A stretch of DNA of 64,000 nt, taken from Arthrobacter sp. RIT-PI-e. GTDB lineage: Bacteria > Actinomycetota > Actinomycetes > Actinomycetales > Micrococcaceae. Each line of letters starts with the position of its first letter. Position 1 is the stretch's first letter. Shown one piece after another: positions 60,310 to 64,000 of this stretch. The stretch covers positions 1-64,000 of the forward strand of contig NZ_LGIU01000034.1 of assembly GCF_001187915.1 (NCBI RefSeq), read 5' to 3'. The position numbers were made by a program, and so were the translations under genes. The notes under the pieces are model-generated. The model saw only the letters and a list, made by a program, of their open reading frames with translations. It did not search any database and was not told the DNA's origin.

Positions 60310-63300
60310 ATGAGCGCTGCATCTCCGCCACGTCCTCGGAAGGTTCGCTGCCCGGTGGAAGATCCGAACGGCCCGCGGCACACCGGTGCCCGATCGAGCG
60401 CACCGCGCCGCCTCCGCGTCATCGCGGCCGCCGTCGCGCTCGTGGTCGTGGTGGGCGGATGGGGATCAGCTGCCGCCGCCCTACCCGCCGAGGCGACGTC
60501 GGTCCCCTCACCCGCAGAACCCTCCCGGGCTCCCGAGCCCACAGCAACCGCAATCGAGTCCGAGGCACCTCCACCCGCGCTTACCGCGGTACCCGAGGAG
60601 CCGTCGGCCGAACCCACGAGCACCGACGAGCCGACACCGGACGAGCCCGAACCGGTCCCCACCGTCCCGTCCACCTCACCGGAACCGGTCCCCTCGCCCG
60701 AGCCCACCGGGAACCCGGATCGTGAGGAACCGGTCGATCAGCCCATCACCGAGTCCGACCGCGGGCCACCGGCGGAGGACGCAGCGGACATGTTCGGGCC
60801 CTTCGCACGCATCAGCGCATTCGCCGCGGGCGTGCCCGGGGAGCCCCGCCAGATCGGGATCGGGTCTTTCGAACAGGGTCTGACCAATGCCGCCAGCGGC
60901 CTTCCCGCCTATGCCGGCGGCAGGTACACGGCATCGACGGGCTGGGTGAACGGGACCGGTTGCACAGGAGTCCTCGTCAACTATGTTGCGCCCTATCCCA
61001 ACCCCGCATTCTGCCCGACGCAGCCGAACGGCCTCGGGCAGTCCTCGCTCGCGGCACGCGACATCCGGCGTATGGCCGATGTGCTCGGGCAGGTGCAAGC
61101 GGGCGTGGCCGGCCCCGCCTCCGCCACCGCCCCTGCCAATGGTTCGACCGCGACGGGCACGCAACGCAACCACGCGCTCGTGTCCTTGCCGTACACCGCG
61201 GTCACCGGTGGCACGACCACGATGCAGTCCGTAGGCGCCATCGGCATCACGGCTCCCGACCCGCGGTTCTACGCGCTGACGATGAATGCCGTGGGCGCGC
61301 GCTGCGGCACGAACAACGCATCGCTCTCCCTGAGCCTCTTCACAGGCACCACGACCCTCCTGTCCGGCTTCGCAGCGCCCGTCGTCCCCTGCTCCAGTAC
61401 GGGCAACGTCTACTACACCTCCCCGGCCCAGGCCACCCTCGGAACGGTTTCCGGCGTCGCCGATCCTGCGTTGTCACCGTCGGTCCGCGCATCGACCTAC
61501 AACGGGACGAACACCGCACTCCTCACGCCCGCACAGATCTCCGCCGCCCGGGTGCAGCTCGTGAATACCGTGACGGGTACCGGCAGCGGGTTCGGCGTCG
61601 ACGACCTCCGGGTGCTCGACGTGACCCCCGCACTCGACGTGAGCTTCGACGCCGCGGAAGGCACGGCGACCGTCCCCACCACCCTGACGTACACGATCAC
61701 CAACACCACGGACCTGCTCGCGAAGACCGACTGGGGTTTCAGCGTAGCGCTCCCCCGCGGGCTCACCGTGGCGTCGACCCCGTCGGTGGCAGGTACGTGC
61801 ACGAACAGCGCCGGGGCCGCCTTCGCCGTCACCGCGGTGGCCGGGTCGAGCAGCATCACGGCCGTCGGCGGGGACCTCGCCGCGGGTGCAGTCTCGTGCA
61901 CGATCTCGCTCGATGTGGTGGCTGGCACCCCCGGGACCTACACCAGCGGAATCGTGACCCCGACCGGGCTCATCGTCTCGCCGGCGGCCGAGCTCACGGT
62001 GGTGCCCGCCACGACGATCACCGTGCGCAAGAACCTGCCGGCTCGGACCGCGACGGCGGACCAGTTCACCCTGTCACTGCGGGAGGGATCCACGGTACTC
62101 GCGTCAGCCACCACCAGTGGCACGGCCACCGGCATCCAGGCCGCGCAGATCTCCCGTTCGGTGGTCCGGCCGGGCTCCACCTACACGATCTCCGAAGCAT
62201 CGACCAACGGCGCCGGCATCGGCTACTCGAACAGTTACGAGTGCACCCGGTCCGGCACCGTCATCGCCTCCGGATCCGGCGGATCCGGCGGATCCGGCAC
62301 GATCACCGTGCCCAACGAGGCGGGGGCCGAGGTCACCTGCACCTTCACGAACGCCACCCAGACGCCACGCCTGTTCTGCGACACCAACCACTTCTACTCG
62401 ATCCAGGCCACCGGCGCGCTGGAGCAGGCAGATATCACTGCGGGAGGTCCTCCTGCCACCGTCGGGACCTGGACGAGCGTGTCATCAGTGAATGCCCTCG
62501 GCATCGGCGCAGGTGGGAGCGCCGCCTATGCGCTCGACCGGTCATCTGACGCAAGCGACGTGCTGTCCATTCTCAAGTGGACCCCGGGCGGCGGCTTCGT
62601 GAAGCTGCCCGGAACGGCCTACACCACCGTGGCCACGACCAACGGGGCGAGGGTACCGGGCAGCATCGTCGCCGGCGCCGTCGACCTCTCGAACGGCCGC
62701 TACCTCTTCGGCAAGTTCAACAGCGGTCGGTTCCACATCTGGAGCTTCACCGAGACGAACACGACAGCCCCCCGCTTCGCCTACGTGGGCTCGTTCGCTG
62801 CCGCCAGCACCTCGGCGAACGGTGACATGGCGTTCGACGCCGCAGGCAACCTGTACGTGGTCGGCACACCTCCGACCGACACCACGGCCACCACGAGCAC
62901 CGCGACGATCTACACGATCTCCAGGGCCACGCTCGCCGCGGCGAACGGCGGCTCGCTGGCGGTCGGCGCCTCGACGCCGAAGACCTTGACCGGCACGGAT
63001 GCGCCCTTCGCGGCCGCCAACGGTGTTGCCTTCTCACCACGCGGCACCCTCTACCTCGGTAATGCGGGAAGCGCCTACGAGTTCGATGCCAACACCGGTC
63101 AGCGAGTTCCGGGCACCCCGCGGGTGGCCGTCAACTCCACAGACCTGGCGAGCTGCACGACGCCCTCCACCATCACCGTGCAGAAGAACGTGGTGGCACG
63201 TCAGGTCCCCGGGGATCAGTTCACCCTGACGGCAGCGACGGGATCACCGCTGTCGACGATCGCCACGGCAACCACCTCCGGAGCCGCTGCCGGGCGCCAG

Positions 63301-64000
63301 ACCGAGCAGCTGGGCCCCTTCCCCGCCGCAGCCGGCAGCACTATCACCATCTCCGAGTCCATGGCCGCGGGATCCGGTTCGGCGCTCAACAGCTACCGGA
63401 CCTCCTACGACTGCTGGGCGAACGGGGTGCGACTGAGCGCGGGTAGCACCCCGACAGGCACCGTCACGATGCCGAGCGGCCTCGGCGTGAGTGTGACCTG
63501 CACGTTCGTCAACTCACCGGGTCCTGTCGCGGAGTCGAGGGTGCGGATCACGAAGATCATCCAGGAGGCCTCGGGCCTCACGCGTCCCGGCGTGGACTGG
63601 ACCGTGGGTGTGACGGCGACGGCGACCGCGGGATCCGCGACGGCGACACCGAGCGAGGTGCCCCGGCAGCAGACCGATGCCGCAGGCCAGGCCGGCTGGC
63701 AGGTGGTGTACGGTTCTGCGGTGTCGCGGGCGACCGTCGTCGTCTCCGAGATCCAGCAGGAGGGTTTCGCCTTCGTCAGCGGCTCCTGCACCGTGAACGG
63801 CGTGAATCGTACCGTCGCCTTCACCCAGGCGGGGCAGGTCGTCAGTGCCGACGTTGCGAATGTGGTCCCTGGTCAGACCGTCGAGTGCGCGATGGTGAAT
63901 CGGCCCACCGCATTCCTGACCCTCGTGAAGGATGTGACCTTCGGTTCCGCACTGCCGACGGACTGGGCCCTCAGCGCCACGGGCCCCGGCAGCGCACTGC
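60310..64000 (+). CDS. Large secreted surface protein with repeated beta-sandwich domains (partial)
   Basis: The frame opens at ATG 60310 and has no stop before the window end, so at least 1230 residues are encoded. A GTG at 60355 is an alternative start. A signal sequence (about 28-55, RRLRVIAAAVALVVVVGG) is followed by a Pro/Glu/Thr/Ser-rich spacer (about 60-145). A globular region comes next, then a DUF11-like sandwich (about 440-570). Two related prealbumin-like repeats begin TITVRKN (near 62023) and TITVQKN (near 63173), each ending in TCTF-[TV]-N. They flank a propeller-like insert with GRYLFGKFN and GTLYLGN. Probably a cell-wall-anchored adhesin; the anchor would lie beyond the window. 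Confidence 0.8.
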   Translation, partial: MSAASPPRPRKVRCPVEDPNGPRHTGARSSAPRRLRVIAAAVALVVVVGGWGSAAAALPAEATSVPSPAEPSRAPEPTATAIESEAPPPALTAVPEEPSAEPTSTDEPTPDEPEPVPTVPSTSPEPVPSPEPTGNPDREEPVDQPITESDRGPPAEDAADMFGPFARISAFAAGVPGEPRQIGIGSFEQGLTNAASGLPAYAGGRYTASTGWVNGTGCTGVLVNYVAPYPNPAFCPTQPNGLGQSSLAARDIRRMADVLGQVQAGVAGPASATAPANGSTATGTQRNHALVSLPYTAVTGGTTTMQSVGAIGITAPDPRFYALTMNAVGARCGTNNASLSLSLFTGTTTLLSGFAAPVVPCSSTGNVYYTSPAQATLGTVSGVADPALSPSVRASTYNGTNTALLTPAQISAARVQLVNTVTGTGSGFGVDDLRVLDVTPALDVSFDAAEGTATVPTTLTYTITNTTDLLAKTDWGFSVALPRGLTVASTPSVAGTCTNSAGAAFAVTAVAGSSSITAVGGDLAAGAVSCTISLDVVAGTPGTYTSGIVTPTGLIVSPAAELTVVPATTITVRKNLPARTATADQFTLSLREGSTVLASATTSGTATGIQAAQISRSVVRPGSTYTISEASTNGAGIGYSNSYECTRSGTVIASGSGGSGGSGTITVPNEAGAEVTCTFTNATQTPRLFCDTNHFYSIQATGALEQADITAGGPPATVGTWTSVSSVNALGIGAGGSAAYALDRSSDASDVLSILKWTPGGGFVKLPGTAYTTVATTNGARVPGSIVAGAVDLSNGRYLFGKFNSGRFHIWSFTETNTTAPRFAYVGSFAAASTSANGDMAFDAAGNLYVVGTPPTDTTATTSTATIYTISRATLAAANGGSLAVGASTPKTLTGTDAPFAAANGVAFSPRGTLYLGNAGSAYEFDANTGQRVPGTPRVAVNSTDLASCTTPSTITVQKNVVARQVPGDQFTLTAATGSPLSTIATATTSGAAAGRQTEQLGPFPAAAGSTITISESMAAGSGSALNSYRTSYDCWANGVRLSAGSTPTGTVTMPSGLGVSVTCTFVNSPGPVAESRVRITKIIQEASGLTRPGVDWTVGVTATATAGSATATPSEVPRQQTDAAGQAGWQVVYGSAVSRATVVVSEIQQEGFAFVSGSCTVNGVNRTVAFTQAGQVVSADVANVVPGQTVECAMVNRPTAFLTLVKDVTFGSALPTDWALSATGPGSAL
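62272..62298 (+). repeat. Three tandem 9-bp repeats encoding a Gly-Ser linker
   Basis: Three perfect copies of GGATCCGGC encode GSG units in the first prealbumin-like domain of the surface protein. The array could vary in copy number by slippage without shifting the frame. Confidence 0.8.

Noticed and set aside
60960-62549. 529-codon plus-strand frame within the surface-protein region
   Set aside because: Composition is His/Arg-rich and low-complexity. The overlapping frame from 60310 has signal peptide, Thr/Ser/Gly-rich sandwich domains and internal repeats, so it is the real one.
1-64000. CRISPR arrays, insertion sequences, integrases, phage genes, rRNA or tRNA
   Set aside because: No regularly spaced repeats, transposase or integrase motifs, or RNA-gene signatures were found on either strand.

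Overview
The window is GC-rich throughout. Almost all codons end in G or C, GTG starts are frequent, and many genes overlap by 4 nt (NTGA). Together with the histidine phosphatase / DUF3090 / SCO1664-type trio (56324-58359), FCD-type GntR regulators, a Tat lipoprotein and an actinobacterial SAM-sensing leader, this points to a soil- or plant-associated actinobacterium, probably Micrococcales (Micrococcaceae-like). No rRNA, tRNA, CRISPR array, insertion sequence or phage gene was seen. It reads as a catabolic-island-rich chromosome segment.

Layout. 64-6981: class V aminotransferase, PRC/YsnF stress protein, a small G-[ST]-Y repeat peptide, an LLM oxidoreductase, a YdjM-type membrane hydrolase, a FrnE-like DsbA protein and SelO. 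7013-11250: a divergent pair, a processive GT2 glycan synthase and a membrane-anchored GH18 protein with chitin-binding-like modules. 11357-21140: a bidirectional catabolic island around a GntR regulator. Flavin reductase, BCCT transporter and succinate-semialdehyde dehydrogenase lie on the minus strand. Two DUF1185 proteins, an alpha/beta hydrolase, an aldehyde dehydrogenase, a tautomerase and an LLM monooxygenase lie on the plus strand. The set matches the enzyme logic of oxidative N-heterocycle cleavage to succinate, as in trigonelline (N-methylnicotinate) degradation. 21227-25072: an esterase-like hydrolase, a Gfo/Idh/MocA oxidoreductase, and a MetE-like protein behind a candidate S-box (SAM) riboswitch. 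25091-27415: PAS-AraC regulator divergent from cyanase plus an FNT channel. 27472-34983: GNAT, VOC and TPR proteins, a methyltransferase remnant, a GntR / ACC deaminase / CynX-type transporter set, a quinone-oxidoreductase-like enzyme and a peroxiredoxin.

35080-42624: a six-gene minus-strand operon (MHS transporter, zinc-type polyol dehydrogenase, mannonate dehydratase, KDG kinase, fructuronate reductase, KDPG aldolase) with a divergent GntR regulator. It fits L-gulonate/L-idonate to fructuronate to mannonate to KDG to KDPG to pyruvate plus glyceraldehyde-3-phosphate. 42677-43857: TerC-family transporter behind a yybP-ykoY (Mn2+) riboswitch. 43911-56336: an ABC importer with sialidase-like propeller, HpcH/HpaI aldolase, AKR and SDR on one strand. 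Opposite it are a frameshifted DUF1537 acid-sugar kinase, PdxA2 and a DeoR regulator, giving an acid-sugar/oligosaccharide catabolic regulon. 56324-60104: the conserved trio without mshC, then a LysE/ArgO exporter with its divergent ArgP/LysG regulator. 60310-end: a large secreted, repeat-domain surface protein that runs off the window.

Data quality: several G/C homopolymer patches coincide with loss of family-consensus residues (in the LLM enzyme, ACC deaminase, TerC and SDR) and with a frameshift region in the DUF1537 kinase. Local base-call or assembly errors should be considered there.
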